The notes: generated by a model from the sequence alone, not told the origin. 64,000 nucleotides of DNA from Hyphomicrobiales bacterium (GCA_030456445.1 JAKDNM010000004.1:1-64000), one strand, 5' to 3'. Positions 24,976 to 34,304 are shown, counted from the first letter of the stretch. A program made the numbers and translations.

Positions 24976-25884
24976 TCAGCCCTGCCGCGCAAATGCCGCA
25001 TCCTGCAGCATCGCGTTCCAGTCATCAGCAGCGGGCCTGAGCCGTTCGAAATCGCAGGACACGTCGCCGGCGAGCTCGCGTAGCCGCGACACGAACATTT
25101 CGCCCTGCGGATTGGCGTCGGTGGCGGCGACAAGGCGTACATCCTGTCGCGCCGCCAACACTCGTAGAGCAGCCTCGGTCGAGGGAGACCAGCCGCCGCC
25201 GGTGCTGACATAGAGTGTGTCGCGCCGGCTCCGTTCAATCGCTGCGAGGCTCATGGCATCGATTGCAGCTTCTATCACGCAGATGCGCAGCGCATCGCCA
25301 GCTCCAAGCCGAAATAGCACCTTGCTGCCGCCGGAGGCAAAACCACGCCATTCTGGACCACGTTCCTCCCAGCCAATAACGACACCATCATCATTCTGAT
25401 GCGCCGCCCACATGCTGCCGTGCGGTCCTTCCCGCAGAAGGTTCTGCGCAATGGCGGCACGAATGACCTGTTCAGGGATGTGCCGCTCGTCGCGCAGATA
25501 GCGCCAGGTTGCCGATCCACGCCATGGTTTTCGCCGTGCTGCCCAGCGTTCTGGGATCGATTGGTCGGGCTCACTCTCCCGCGATTGTCGTTGCCATTGC
25601 GGCCTGGAAGGCTCGAACCCGACAAGCGACGCCACCTGCACGAAGGCTTCCAGGAAATCGCACCCGTCGAGATGCTGGACCAGCGAATAGACGTCACCCT
25701 TGGCGTCAGAGAGTGGGTCAAACCAGCCCTTGCCATCGTGAATCACAATGATGATGGCGTCGCCGCACCGGTATTTTACCGCCTTGCGCGTGCTTTCCTT
25801 GAGATCGACCGCGAAGCCGCCCGTCTCCAGCACTGCCCCGCAGGTGACCCGTTCCCGTAGGTCTTCAATATCTGCTTTTTCCAT
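24976..25884 (-). CDS. DUF3991/TOPRIM-domain protein
   Basis: A 302-residue protein starting MEKADIEDLRERVTCGAVLE after GGAG. The N-terminal half resembles the zinc-ribbon/primase-like DUF3991 region (YRCGDAIIIVIHDGKGWFDPLSDAKGDVYSLVQHLDG). The C-terminal half is TOPRIM-like (LRICVIEAAIDAMSLAAIE, LVAATDANPQGE). Such proteins occur on alphaproteobacterial plasmids and may act in DNA replication or transfer. The first cysteine-rich zinc site of true primases is not obvious. The arginine-rich upstream extension in the ORF track is not included. Confidence 0.75.
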   Translation of the reverse strand: MEKADIEDLRERVTCGAVLETGGFAVDLKESTRKAVKYRCGDAIIIVIHDGKGWFDPLSDAKGDVYSLVQHLDGCDFLEAFVQVASLVGFEPSRPQWQRQSRESEPDQSIPERWAARRKPWRGSATWRYLRDERHIPEQVIRAAIAQNLLREGPHGSMWAAHQNDDGVVIGWEERGPEWRGFASGGSKVLFRLGAGDALRICVIEAAIDAMSLAAIERSRRDTLYVSTGGGWSPSTEAALRVLAARQDVRLVAATDANPQGEMFVSRLRELAGDVSCDFERLRPAADDWNAMLQDAAFARQG

Positions 25885-26102
25885 TCTTTTCTCCCGGCCT
25901 CCTTCCGGCCGGCCTCTCTCCAGACTAACTTCTCCGCACACTTTGCGGAACACTCTGCGCCAGCCGCGACGAGCAAAGGGCGCAAGGGCGCGGTCGGCAA
26001 CAGGCAAATCTTGCAGTCCTGCTGCACATCGGGAACGACCACGGCGCAGCCTCCCTTGCGGCCTGCCGCTTGATTGCGGCACGCCGCACTGGCAGCGCCG
26101 GT
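25885..26102. other. Leader of the TOPRIM gene
   Basis: Pyrimidine-rich near the gene (TTTTCTCCCGGCCTCC) and GC-rich beyond, like the other leaders. A minus-strand frame carries a DCKICLLP cysteine pair and ECSAKC, but it runs into the TOPRIM gene in another frame and lacks a convincing start. Confidence 0.3.
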
Positions 26103-26115
26103 TCAATGAACCGGC
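26097..26115. repeat. Perfect inverted repeat over the stop codon of the paralogue
   Basis: GCCGGTTCA and TGAACCGGC flank one base. As at 2240-2260, the TGA stop of the small gene lies in the arm. Conservation of both position and sequence in the two copies suggests function or recent duplication. Confidence 0.65.
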
Positions 26116-26291
26116 CGGCCACCCGTGTAGGGGCAATATTCGAAGATCGCCTCGACCTCGTCATCGTCGAGGTCGTCAGCAGGAAGAACGCCGTATTCGT
26201 GATCATCGACCTTGAAGAGGATGACTGGTGTCATCAACGTGCGGGCGAGGTTCCAGGCATGGTTCTGAGCGAGGCTGAGTTCTTGCGACAT
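26103..26291 (-). CDS. Small conserved protein, paralogue of 2247-2432
   Basis: A 62-residue protein starting MSQELSLAQNHAWNLARTLM, then YGVLPADDLDDDEVEAIFEY and GGRPVH. It is about 70 percent identical by eye to the 61-residue protein at 2247. It lies upstream of the TOPRIM gene in the same direction. Function unknown. Confidence 0.7.
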   Translation of the reverse strand: MSQELSLAQNHAWNLARTLMTPVILFKVDDHEYGVLPADDLDDDEVEAIFEYCPYTGGRPVH

Positions 26292-26654
26292 GATGTGGCT
26301 CCCGTGTCCGTGGGGACCATTCCCCGTTCGACAGGCGCCCGTCGGGTCCGGCCGGGACCGCGATCACCGCGATGGCGAAGCCATGAGCGGCGGCACGCTT
26401 TGCGTAGTCCGACCCCGCAGCGGGTTGATCGGATAGGTCCGGGCCGGAACCAGGGAATTAAGCCAACAAGAGCGGGATATGGTCTCTGTACCGGAGCGAC
26501 GCTGTCAGCACGAAACCTCGCGGATCATGCCGACGACATTTGCGCTATCCTTGGCCCGCCGCTACCAAGGTCTATACGAAGACTTCTTCCACCCCTGCTG
26601 ACAATGCCGCCATGACAGTGGCGCCCGCACGATAGACCCCACCTGGACAGGATC
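26292..26654. other. Intergenic between small paralogue and mucR
   Basis: The first 120 bases resemble the leader at about 2440-2560 (shared CGCGATCACCGCGA). The rest should contain the divergent promoters of the minus-strand cassette and of mucR. No further gene recognised. Confidence 0.35.
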
Positions 26655-27137
26655 ATGACCGACGAGAATACGAAGCCCGAAGGCGATCTGATCGAGTTGA
26701 CCACAGACATCGTAGCCGCCTATGTCAGCAATAACCCCGTGCCGGCAGGCGACCTGCCTCGGCTCATTGCCGAAATCCATGCAGCTATTGCCGGCGTTGC
26801 AGCCGGCGCCGTTCCCCAACAACCGGAAGAAAAACCAGTTCCCGCCATATCCGTTCGCAAATCGGTCACACCCGATTTCCTGATCTGCCTGGAGGACGGG
26901 AAGAAATTCAAATCGCTGAAGCGTCATCTGGCGACCCATCATGGGCTGACGCCTGATGAATATCGGCAGAAGTGGAACCTGCCGGCCGATTACTCGATGG
27001 TGGCGTCGAACTATTCGACTGCGCGCTCGGCGCTGGCGAAAAGTATAGGGCTCGGACGCAAACCTGCTCCTGTTTCAGAGCCAGAAAAGCCGGCCGCGGC
27101 GACAAGACAAAAGAAGCTCGGACTCAAGATCAGATAA
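26655..27137 (+). CDS. mucR: MucR/Ros family transcriptional regulator
   Basis: A 160-residue protein. The N-terminus (LIELTTDIVAAYVSNNPVPAGDLPRLI) and the DNA-binding core (VTPDFLICLEDGKKFKSLKRHLATHHGLTPDEYRQKWNLP) are typical of MucR/Ros regulators of alphaproteobacteria. The second zinc cysteine is replaced (CLED instead of CxxC), as in several MucR proteins that use Asp or no metal. These are H-NS-like silencers that bind AT-rich DNA, so a copy on a mobile cassette could silence neighbouring cargo or cross-talk with the chromosomal MucR. Confidence 0.92.
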   Translation: MTDENTKPEGDLIELTTDIVAAYVSNNPVPAGDLPRLIAEIHAAIAGVAAGAVPQQPEEKPVPAISVRKSVTPDFLICLEDGKKFKSLKRHLATHHGLTPDEYRQKWNLPADYSMVASNYSTARSALAKSIGLGRKPAPVSEPEKPAAATRQKKLGLKIR

Positions 27138-27655
27138 GAGCTGCAAGAGTCGGTGATTGCCCGCCCAGGCATGCGCGTTAGTGGGCAAACAGGTGCGGCC
27201 CAAAAACTCACGACGACGGAGCCCGGTTGCTGCCAGAAAAATTGGCGATTTCATGGGGCGGCTGATCCGCCCGGCAGTTCAGCGATATGGAGGCCTCACC
27301 CTGGCTTCGAACCGAGGGCTGGATGACGAGCTGAAGGAGATCAAGGTAGAACCTGTCCTTGCCTACGGAAAGTGCATCGGTTGGCTCGGGCAAAAAAATG
27401 ACGGCTCGGCAATCGCGCCGCCAACTGCGCCCATGAGGAGCAACAGCGCAACCCAAACCACTCACAGGCCAACGACCATGCTCTCCTCATCAAGCACCCG
27501 TTGACGGACAAGGGCCACGAAGCGTTCGTCGCGTATTGGGAAAAAACCGGCCGAACCATCGGGTGACCGCCGCGACCTGGAGGTGTATCAACTTTGAGTC
27601 CGTGCATGCCGGAGTTCGCGCATGCGACCATAGTGTTTTGAAAAAAGGCGATGCA
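27138..27655. other. Intergenic between the mobile cassette and the osmotic island
   Basis: Several overlapping ORFs exist on both strands, none with a recognisable family. It may contain eroded gene fragments at the junction between the cassette and the next island. Confidence 0.3.
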
Positions 27656-28270
27656 ATGCTCGACGATCTGCTGGAAAACAACCGCCATTGGTCCGAGGAA
27701 CGCAAACGCGCGAACCCACATTATTTCGAGCATCTGTCCCGCCTTCAAAAGCCGCAATATCTTTGGATCGGCTGTTCCGACAGCAGGGTTCCGGCCAATA
27801 CCATCACGGGGCTTGAGCCGGGCGAGGTCTTCGTTCACCGTAATGTCGCGAACATGGTTCATCCGAGCGACCTCAACCTTCTGTCCGTCCTGGAATATGC
27901 CGTTGAGGTGCTTGAAGTCTCGCATGTGATCGTCTGCGGCCACTATGGCTGCGGGGGGATCCATGCTTCGCAGGAAGACCACCGCCACGGCATCGTCGAC
28001 CATTGGTTGCAGCCGATCCGTGACGTTGCCGAGCGCAACAAGGACCAGTTAGCGCACACCACGGACCAACCCTCGAAGCTCGACCTGCTTTGCGAACTGA
28101 ACGTTCGTGCTCAGGTCGAGCGGCTCGCCGGCACGCCGATCTTGCAGACGGCCTGGAAACGCGGCCGTCGCGTGCGGGTCCACGGATGGGTTTATGGTTT
28201 GCGCGACGGACTGATCTCGGACCTGCATTGCAGTGTTCCGGATCTACGGTCTTTTGCCGAGCGCAAATGA
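27656..28270 (+). CDS. Beta-class carbonic anhydrase
   Basis: A 204-residue protein starting MLDDLLENNRHWSEERKR after AAGGCG; the ORF-track start 40 codons earlier has no site. Zinc ligands and catalytic dyad are visible: CSDSRVPA (Cys, Asp-Arg) and HYGCGG (His and Cys). HRNVANMV is also typical. It hydrates CO2 to bicarbonate in the cytoplasm. It opens the stress island and is transcribed alone. Confidence 0.93.
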   Translation: MLDDLLENNRHWSEERKRANPHYFEHLSRLQKPQYLWIGCSDSRVPANTITGLEPGEVFVHRNVANMVHPSDLNLLSVLEYAVEVLEVSHVIVCGHYGCGGIHASQEDHRHGIVDHWLQPIRDVAERNKDQLAHTTDQPSKLDLLCELNVRAQVERLAGTPILQTAWKRGRRVRVHGWVYGLRDGLISDLHCSVPDLRSFAERK

Positions 28271-28955
28271 ACCGCTATGCGGATCAGGCAAGCCGCTCCA
28301 CCTTCATCGCCCCCCCGCACGGCCGGATCGGCCTGCTCCGCTGCTCGAAACGAGCGATCCCAGTCAGATCTGTGCCCAACCGAGCGCATGTCGCGCCTGA
28401 TGGCTCATTTTCATTCTACTCAAGTTGGGCTCAAATGATGCAAATACATCTCCTTGTGCCCGAATGACGCAATGTATCGATGCTAAGGCAGCGCGAGGGG
28501 CTGGCATCAAACCGGCCCGGCCCACTTGCTCAGCGTGCATTCAGCCGTACCTAAGCCATGCAGCCGCCGGAGACCGCCGGCGCGCCGACTGAGGATGACG
28601 ACATAAATGGGATCACCGACTATCTAGCTGCGTAGGGAGTGCTTCTTTGGAAGCGAACGCAAATTGTCCCTGCCTGTTTCCAGCACGAGACAGGGGCGCG
28701 AAAGAATTGCTCTCCTTCGATCGTCATGGACGCATTTTTGCTCCGGTTCATGGTTCGTTCAGCAGTTGTATCGACAGCGAGGGTGGACACGCTGTTTCCG
28801 AGTGCCTATATGACGGACTTAGCAATAAGTGCTAGGGGCTGATCCTTGTGGCACTCGCTATTCATTCCAGCCATCCTAGGAATGGATATAAATTTTCTTG
28901 AAACAAAGGAGAGATTATCTGCCGGCCGAGGCAGGATATAATCTTTTATGAATCA
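28271..28955. other. Long intergenic region before proV
   Basis: No gene recognised in 685 bases. The last 100 bases are AT-rich relative to the surroundings and contain TATAAT at 28937-28942 with a short hairpin-like TGCC/GGCA just upstream. This is the likely proV promoter region, although no good -35 at standard spacing is visible. The ORF at 28639-28842 looks like chance. Confidence 0.35.
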
Positions 28956-30182
28956 TTGATTGATAAGAATAATATTAATGATGCCACAAACGGTGTCAAA
29001 GTCAGACTGAAAAACACATATAAGGTGTTCGGAGAACATCCCGAGCGCGCATTGCAAATGGCGCATGCGGGCAAGAGCAAGTCCGAAATTCACACGTCCA
29101 CCGGTTGTACGATCGGTGTCGACGATGCAAGCTTCGACATCATGGACGGCGAGACGTTCGTCATCATGGGGCTGTCCGGCTCGGGCAAGTCGACGTTGCT
29201 TCGCCTTCTCAATCGTCTGATCGAACCGACCTCAGGCTCGATCGAGATCGATGGCCGCGACATCACGAAAATGTCAAAGCGCGAGCTGATCGAGTTGCGT
29301 CGGCGCGACATGAGCATGGTGTTCCAGTCTTTCGCGCTGCTGCCCAATCGCAATGTCTTGAACAATGCCGCTTTTGGGCTGGAGATCTCGGGTGTCGGCG
29401 AGGTGGAGCGCACCAAAAAGGCGCTTGCAGCACTCGATGCGGTCGGCCTCAAGGACAATGCCTACAGCATGCCCGATGAGCTATCGGGCGGCATGAAACA
29501 ACGTGTGGGTCTGGCACGGGCGCTCGCCAGCGAGCCAACCATCCTGCTCATGGACGAGGCCTTTTCCGCGCTTGATCCGCTTATCCGCACCGAGATGCAG
29601 GATGAGTTGATGCGCTTGCAAAGCGAGCACAGCCGCACGGTCATTTTCGTCAGCCACGACCTCGACGAGGCGATGCGTATCGGCGACCGCATCTGCATCA
29701 TGCAGCATGGCAAGGTCGTACAGGTCGGGACGCCGGACGAGATCGTCTCGAAGCCTGCAAACAGCTATGTGCGGTCCTTCTTCCGCAATGTGGATGTCTC
29801 GCAGGTGTTCAAGGCCGGTGACATCGCACGCAAGACGCAACTCACCATCATCGATCGGCCGGGCGTCTCTGTGGCGGCCACGCTGGAGCAAATGGAGCAG
29901 TCAGGCCGGGACGTGGCAATCGTCGTCGGTCGCGGCCGGAAGTATCATGGCATGGTTAGCCAGGATGCGCTCATTGAGCAGGTCAAGGCCAGGGTTGCAG
30001 AGCCTTATCGCAGCGCCTTCCTTCGGGATGTCCAGCCGATAGCGGCTGATGAATCCGTATCGAACGTGTTGGGCCGTGTGGCCGAGAGCCGGTGGCCGGT
30101 CCCCGTCGTCGATGAGCTGGGCCGCTATGTTGGCGCGATCAGCAAGTCGTCACTTCTGGAAACGCTCAACCGAGCCGGTTGA
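28956..30182 (+). CDS. proV: Glycine betaine/proline ABC transporter ATP-binding protein
   Basis: A 408-residue protein. Walker A GLSGSGKST, Q-loop FQSFALLPNRNVL, signature LSGGMKQRVGLARAL, Walker B ILLMDEAFSALDP and the H-loop SHDLDEAMRIGDR are all intact. The C-terminal 130 residues carry paired CBS domains, which sense ionic strength in related transporters. The reading frame opens at a TTG; no ATG is in frame near the conserved KVFGEHPERA motif. It heads proVWX (20- and 25-base gaps) for import of betaine-type osmoprotectants. Confidence 0.93.
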   Translation: MIDKNNINDATNGVKVRLKNTYKVFGEHPERALQMAHAGKSKSEIHTSTGCTIGVDDASFDIMDGETFVIMGLSGSGKSTLLRLLNRLIEPTSGSIEIDGRDITKMSKRELIELRRRDMSMVFQSFALLPNRNVLNNAAFGLEISGVGEVERTKKALAALDAVGLKDNAYSMPDELSGGMKQRVGLARALASEPTILLMDEAFSALDPLIRTEMQDELMRLQSEHSRTVIFVSHDLDEAMRIGDRICIMQHGKVVQVGTPDEIVSKPANSYVRSFFRNVDVSQVFKAGDIARKTQLTIIDRPGVSVAATLEQMEQSGRDVAIVVGRGRKYHGMVSQDALIEQVKARVAEPYRSAFLRDVQPIAADESVSNVLGRVAESRWPVPVVDELGRYVGAISKSSLLETLNRAG

Positions 30183-30202
30183 GCCGAACCGAAGGATAAA
30201 TC

Positions 30203-31132
30203 ATGGATCTGAATTTTAGTGTCGGCCACGGCGCCGACGTCACCGTCAATTACATTCTCGACAACTTCACCCCCACGCTGGACGTGATCGCTACCACGAT
30301 CGGTTTCGTCACCGGCGGCATTCAGGGCGTGCTTGTCGGTATTCCACCCCTTGCCGGCATCGCCATTCTGACGCTCCTGTCACTTTGGCGGGTCGGCTGG
30401 AAGTTCGCCGTCTTCGCGCTCGTGTCGCTTGCGCTGGTCAATCAAATGAGCCTGTGGGAAGGGACCATGGAAACGTTATCGCTGGTGCTGTCGGCCACCG
30501 TCATCGCGGTCCTCATTGGCATTCCGGCGGGTATCGCCATGGCGCGCTCCGACAGGGTGGCGGGACTGTTGCGGCCGGTGCTTGATCTGATGCAGACGAT
30601 GCCGGCCTTCGTCTACCTGATCCCGGCAGCGATGTTCTTCGGCCTGGGTGCCGTGCCGGGCACCATCGCCACGGTCATCTTCGCCATGCCGCCGGTGGTG
30701 CGCCTGACCAATCTTGGCATCCGCCAGGTGCATGCCGAGTTCATCGAGGCGGGTTTGGCCTTCGGCTGCACGCCATCGCAGCTGCTGTTCAAAGTGCAGC
30801 TGCCGAACGCCATGCCTTCGATCATGGCCGGGGTAAACCAGACGATCATGCTGTCGCTGTCGATGGTGGTTATCGCCTCGATGATCGGTGCAGGTGGCCT
30901 TGGCACCTACGTGTTGACCGGCATCCAGCGCCTCGATGTCGGCGCCGGTTTCGAAGGCGGCCTGGCCGTCGTCATCCTGGCCGTGGTCCTTGACCGCATC
31001 ACTCAAAGTTTTGGCAAGGGCAGTTCGGGCTTCCTGAGCTTCCTTGCCTTACGCAAGGCCGGCAGGCATTCGCGGGCGAATTCGTCAGCGACCGTCCCGG
31101 CCGAAAACAAGCAGCATTCCCCCGCTGCTTGA
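30203..31132 (+). CDS. proW: Glycine betaine/proline ABC transporter permease
   Basis: A 309-residue integral membrane protein with a binding-protein-dependent permease core. The EAA loop reads EAGLAFGCTPSQLLFKVQLP. The first 100 residues add extra membrane segments, as in E. coli ProW. The start follows AAGGATAAATC, 20 bases after proV. It forms the inner-membrane channel of the ProVWX importer. Confidence 0.92.
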   Translation: MDLNFSVGHGADVTVNYILDNFTPTLDVIATTIGFVTGGIQGVLVGIPPLAGIAILTLLSLWRVGWKFAVFALVSLALVNQMSLWEGTMETLSLVLSATVIAVLIGIPAGIAMARSDRVAGLLRPVLDLMQTMPAFVYLIPAAMFFGLGAVPGTIATVIFAMPPVVRLTNLGIRQVHAEFIEAGLAFGCTPSQLLFKVQLPNAMPSIMAGVNQTIMLSLSMVVIASMIGAGGLGTYVLTGIQRLDVGAGFEGGLAVVILAVVLDRITQSFGKGSSGFLSFLALRKAGRHSRANSSATVPAENKQHSPAA

Positions 31133-31157
31133 ACTCCCGAAAACAGAAGGAGAAGAT

Positions 31158-32024
31158 ATGTTCAGAAAACTGACACGCATTGGCTTGGCCGCGCTCGTGG
31201 TGGGCGGCATGGTCACCTCCGCGCTTGCGCAGGACAACAAGTCTGTGAAAATCGGCTGGGCCGCATGGTCGGATGCAGAGTTCGTCACCAAGCTTGCCGC
31301 GAAACTCATCCAGGACGAGCTTGGACATAAGGTGGAGCTGATGCAGACCGATGTCGCGCCGCTTTATCAGGGCGCCAGCCGCGGTGACATCGACTTCATG
31401 ATGATGGCCTGGCTGCCCGAAACCCATGCCGACTACTATAAGCGCGTGGAATCCAAGGTCGACACGCTCGGCACCGTCTATGACGGCGCAAAGCTGGGCT
31501 GGGTCGTGCCGCAATATATCCCCGAGAGCGAGATCAACTCCATCGAGGATTTGAAGAAGGACGAGGTGAAGGCGAAGCTTGACGGTGAGGTGCAAGGCAT
31601 CGATCCGGGCGCTGGCCTGACGCGGCTTTCCGAAAAAGCGATCAAGGACTACGGCCTTGACTACAAGCTGCAGATCTCGAGTGAAGCAGGCATGCTGACC
31701 ACCGTTGACCGCGACATGCGTTCCGAAAAATGGTTCGTCGCCACGGCCTGGAGCCCGCACTGGATGTTCGGCAAATACAAGCTGCGCTACATCGATGATC
31801 CCAAGGGGTCGCTGGGCGAAGCCGAACATGTCGACATCCTGGCCCGCAAGGGGTTCAAGGAAGACAACCCGAAGGTTGCCGAGTTTCTCTCGCGCATGAA
31901 GCTGCCGATTCCCGAACTCGAGGCAGCCATGTTCGATGCGCAGGAGACTTCCTACGAAAAGGCGGTCGAAAAATACATCGCCGATCACCCGGACAGGGTG
32001 AAATCCTGGCTCGAAGGCAAATAA
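31158..32024 (+). CDS. proX: Glycine betaine-binding periplasmic protein
   Basis: A 288-residue protein with a Sec signal peptide (MFRKLTRIGLAALVVGGMV, cleavage after ALAQ). The mature OpuAC-like domain has KIGWAAWSDAEF, DFMMMAWLPETH and WSPHWMFGKYKL; the Trp-rich segments are expected to form the quaternary-amine cage. The chosen ATG follows AGAAGGAGAAG, whereas the ORF-track start lies inside proW. It delivers substrate to ProW. A strong terminator follows the stop. Confidence 0.93.
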   Translation: MFRKLTRIGLAALVVGGMVTSALAQDNKSVKIGWAAWSDAEFVTKLAAKLIQDELGHKVELMQTDVAPLYQGASRGDIDFMMMAWLPETHADYYKRVESKVDTLGTVYDGAKLGWVVPQYIPESEINSIEDLKKDEVKAKLDGEVQGIDPGAGLTRLSEKAIKDYGLDYKLQISSEAGMLTTVDRDMRSEKWFVATAWSPHWMFGKYKLRYIDDPKGSLGEAEHVDILARKGFKEDNPKVAEFLSRMKLPIPELEAAMFDAQETSYEKAVEKYIADHPDRVKSWLEGK

Positions 32025-32030
32025 GCTTTT

Positions 32031-32067
32031 AAGATCCGGCGGCAATATTGCCGCCGGATCTTTTTTT
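32031..32067 (+). terminator. Rho-independent terminator of proVWX
   Basis: A nearly perfect 15-bp stem (AAGATCCGGCGGCAA with its complement) is followed by a T-run. It lies six bases after the proX stop. Confidence 0.93.
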
Positions 32068-32135
32068 ATGGTGCAAGCGCGATCGCCTTTTGAAAAGGGG
32101 CGTTTTGCCTGGTGGTTGGGTCTGCCGGCAATTGG

Positions 32136-33293
32136 TCAGGCGGTCTGCGGCCGTTCGACGTATCCTTGAAGCACAGGCTCCGGCACCTCACCTTTCGCCC
32201 TGCCGCGAAAATTGAGGCCGTCCGGCATATGCACGGTGGATGTCGGAACGGCGAGTTCGCCTCCATGGTCATGCACGATCCCGGCGATCTTCAGCAAAAT
32301 GTCTTCCTTGATCGCCATGTACGCGTTGTAGTCCGTCGTGGGGGTGAAGGCATACAGGAATAGTTTCAGGGCGAAATCGCCGTAAGAATCCATCTGGAAG
32401 ACGAAAAAGTCATGCTCGATGCCCGCATACTCCGACAACATCTTGTTGGTGGCGGCCACGATGGCCGGCACCTTGTCGATATCGCGATACCGAAGATGCA
32501 AATATTCCTGGATGCGGCGGGCGGTCATGCGTGAATGGTTGATCAGGACCGCGGTGTTGAAGAGCGCGTTGGGGACATAGAACGGCCTGCGGTCGAAGCC
32601 CATGACACGCGTTGCCCGCCATCCGATCGACTGCACTTCACCCATGACCTCGGTGCCGGGAATGATGATCCACTCTCCGACCTTGAAGGGACGGCTGGCA
32701 TAGATGGTGAGACCGCCGAAGAGATTGGCGACGAGCCCCTGGGCGGCGAAGCCTATGGCGATACCGCCGATACCGCCAAAAGCCAAAATGCCTGAAATGG
32801 AAAAGCCAAGCGACTGCATGGCCACCAGGATTGCCGTGATGATGATGGCGGCGCGGACCAGCTTGCCAATGGCGTCAGCCGCGGTGGGATCGATTTCCTG
32901 GCCCTTGCTTCTGGCATGGGCCTGAAGTCCGATCTCGATGTTTCCAACCGCACGCAGCGCGAACCACACGACAACGGCGATCACCGCGAGATCTCGAGCT
33001 GGAGGGAAAAATTGGGAAAGCAGGGTAAACCCGCCACCCCGGGTGAGAAACCCTACGGCCAGTGTCAGTCCAATGATCCAGACGACCCCTCGAACAGGAG
33101 GGTTAAGCGATGCAAGAGTTGCGGTTTGCCATATGCTTCCGGCCGCTTCGGCACGTCTGACAAACGAACCGAGCACCCTGCTGACAATCTTGTTCAGTAT
33201 CAGGACTATCAAAATGATCAGAAACGCAAAGCCTATATTGGTCCACAGGACATAATGATCTGAGAACCATGTCGGGACATCGGTAAAATTCAT
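32136..33293 (-). CDS. MscS-family mechanosensitive channel
   Basis: A 385-residue protein with about five membrane segments. The pore helix and beta domain are visible (FGGIGGIAIGFAAQGLVANLFGG, then PFKVGEWIIIPGTEVMGEVQSIGWRATRV). This matches the small-conductance channel family that releases solutes on hypo-osmotic shock. It is convergent with proVWX, so import and release of osmolytes are encoded side by side. Longer than E. coli MscS, with one or two extra N-terminal helices. Confidence 0.92.
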   Translation of the reverse strand: MNFTDVPTWFSDHYVLWTNIGFAFLIILIVLILNKIVSRVLGSFVRRAEAAGSIWQTATLASLNPPVRGVVWIIGLTLAVGFLTRGGGFTLLSQFFPPARDLAVIAVVVWFALRAVGNIEIGLQAHARSKGQEIDPTAADAIGKLVRAAIIITAILVAMQSLGFSISGILAFGGIGGIAIGFAAQGLVANLFGGLTIYASRPFKVGEWIIIPGTEVMGEVQSIGWRATRVMGFDRRPFYVPNALFNTAVLINHSRMTARRIQEYLHLRYRDIDKVPAIVAATNKMLSEYAGIEHDFFVFQMDSYGDFALKLFLYAFTPTTDYNAYMAIKEDILLKIAGIVHDHGGELAVPTSTVHMPDGLNFRGRAKGEVPEPVLQGYVERPQTA

Positions 33294-33758
33294 CTTGAAC
33301 GCTTCTCTTGCCCATTTTCACCTCGGGTATGACTGGAACATGATCCCGTATGGGTCAAGCGCAGTGTAGCGCCGAGTGCGACTATCGGTAGGGGGGCAAG
33401 TTTCCCTAGACGATCAAGAACAGTTCATCCTTGGCGGCCCGCGGTGAGAGCGGCGGTGCTAAACCTACCACGTAGCGGCGGGATGGTGAACGCTGCGCCG
33501 CCTGGATTGCCGATCATACCGGCTGCAAAGCCCATACCGACGATATCGTCGGCCAGATGCTTGACCAACTCGCAAAGGATAGGATCAGGCTGCAATAAAC
33601 CAGCCGGCACGGGCAACGTTCAGAAACCTAGTACGGCAAGCTTGCCGCGATCCTGTAGACGATACTGGGCGTCGTCATGCCCCCACTCCGCGCCGCGCGC
33701 GCTTTACGACGTCGAAGCATCACGACATAGGAACCCCTATTGTCCGGCGAACCCGTTG
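33294..33758. other. Intergenic, no gene recognised
   Basis: It holds the mscS promoter region and a minus-strand frame (33425-33616) with LLQPDPILCELVKHLADDIVG, which has no recognisable family. Possibly an eroded fragment. Confidence 0.3.
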
Positions 33759-34304
33759 CTACTGTGGTCCGTTCGCTGGATAGATCACTTTTCCCTGTTC
33801 GATACTTTGCGCGCCTGGCGTGGGCTTGGCATGATCGGTCTGCCCAAGCCCCATGAGGTGGTCAACGTCATGACCATTCAACAAAAGATAATCCGTGATT
33901 ATGCGGCGGTGGCATCGCCACCAGACGGCTTCGGAGCACATCAATGCCAGACGTCGGTCGCGGCCAAGGCAGACCAGCTCGTCGAATGCAGCGGCGAATT
34001 CCTCACCCAGGGCATAATCGGCATAATTGTGGAAACTCTGCACACGCCACAGGGCGTTCAGGTCTTCGTCAACGCCGGACTGCTTCGGCCGCCGGCCGCC
34101 CAGGCCGAGAAAATGTCGATAGCCGATCTGTATTCTTGCCAGGTCATCAGGCAACGTATCGATGTTGAAGACCGGATTGCTCCGTGATCGCGGAAACGAG
34201 CGGACATCGATCAGCACATCCACGCGCGCTTCATGCAACATGGCGACAAACTCTTCCAGATTGCGATTGGAATGCCCGATCGTGGTGAACTGCGCTACCA
34301 TCAA
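33759..34304 (-). CDS. DUF488-family protein
   Basis: A 181-residue protein with FTTIGHSNRNLEEFVAMLHEA, VDVLIDVRSFPRSRSNPVFN and RRLALMCSEAVWWRCHRRIITDYL, the hallmark positions of DUF488. The conserved CxE...CHR arrangement suggests redox or nucleic-acid chemistry, but no activity is established. Its ATG overlaps the stop of the DUF2945 gene by four bases, so they are co-translated. Confidence 0.88.
   Translation of the reverse strand: MMVAQFTTIGHSNRNLEEFVAMLHEARVDVLIDVRSFPRSRSNPVFNIDTLPDDLARIQIGYRHFLGLGGRRPKQSGVDEDLNALWRVQSFHNYADYALGEEFAAAFDELVCLGRDRRLALMCSEAVWWRCHRRIITDYLLLNGHDVDHLMGLGQTDHAKPTPGAQSIEQGKVIYPANGPQ

Noticed and set aside
25776-26042. Cysteine-rich minus-strand ORF (DCKICLLP, ECSAKC)
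   Set aside because: It runs into the TOPRIM gene in another frame and has no supported start; possible but not convincing.
31044-31157. Extended N-terminus of ProX in the ORF track
   Set aside because: It lies inside proW; the ATG at 31158 has a good ribosome-binding site and signal peptide.
30999-32045. 348-residue minus-strand ORF
   Set aside because: Antisense to proX and the end of proW; no family resemblance.
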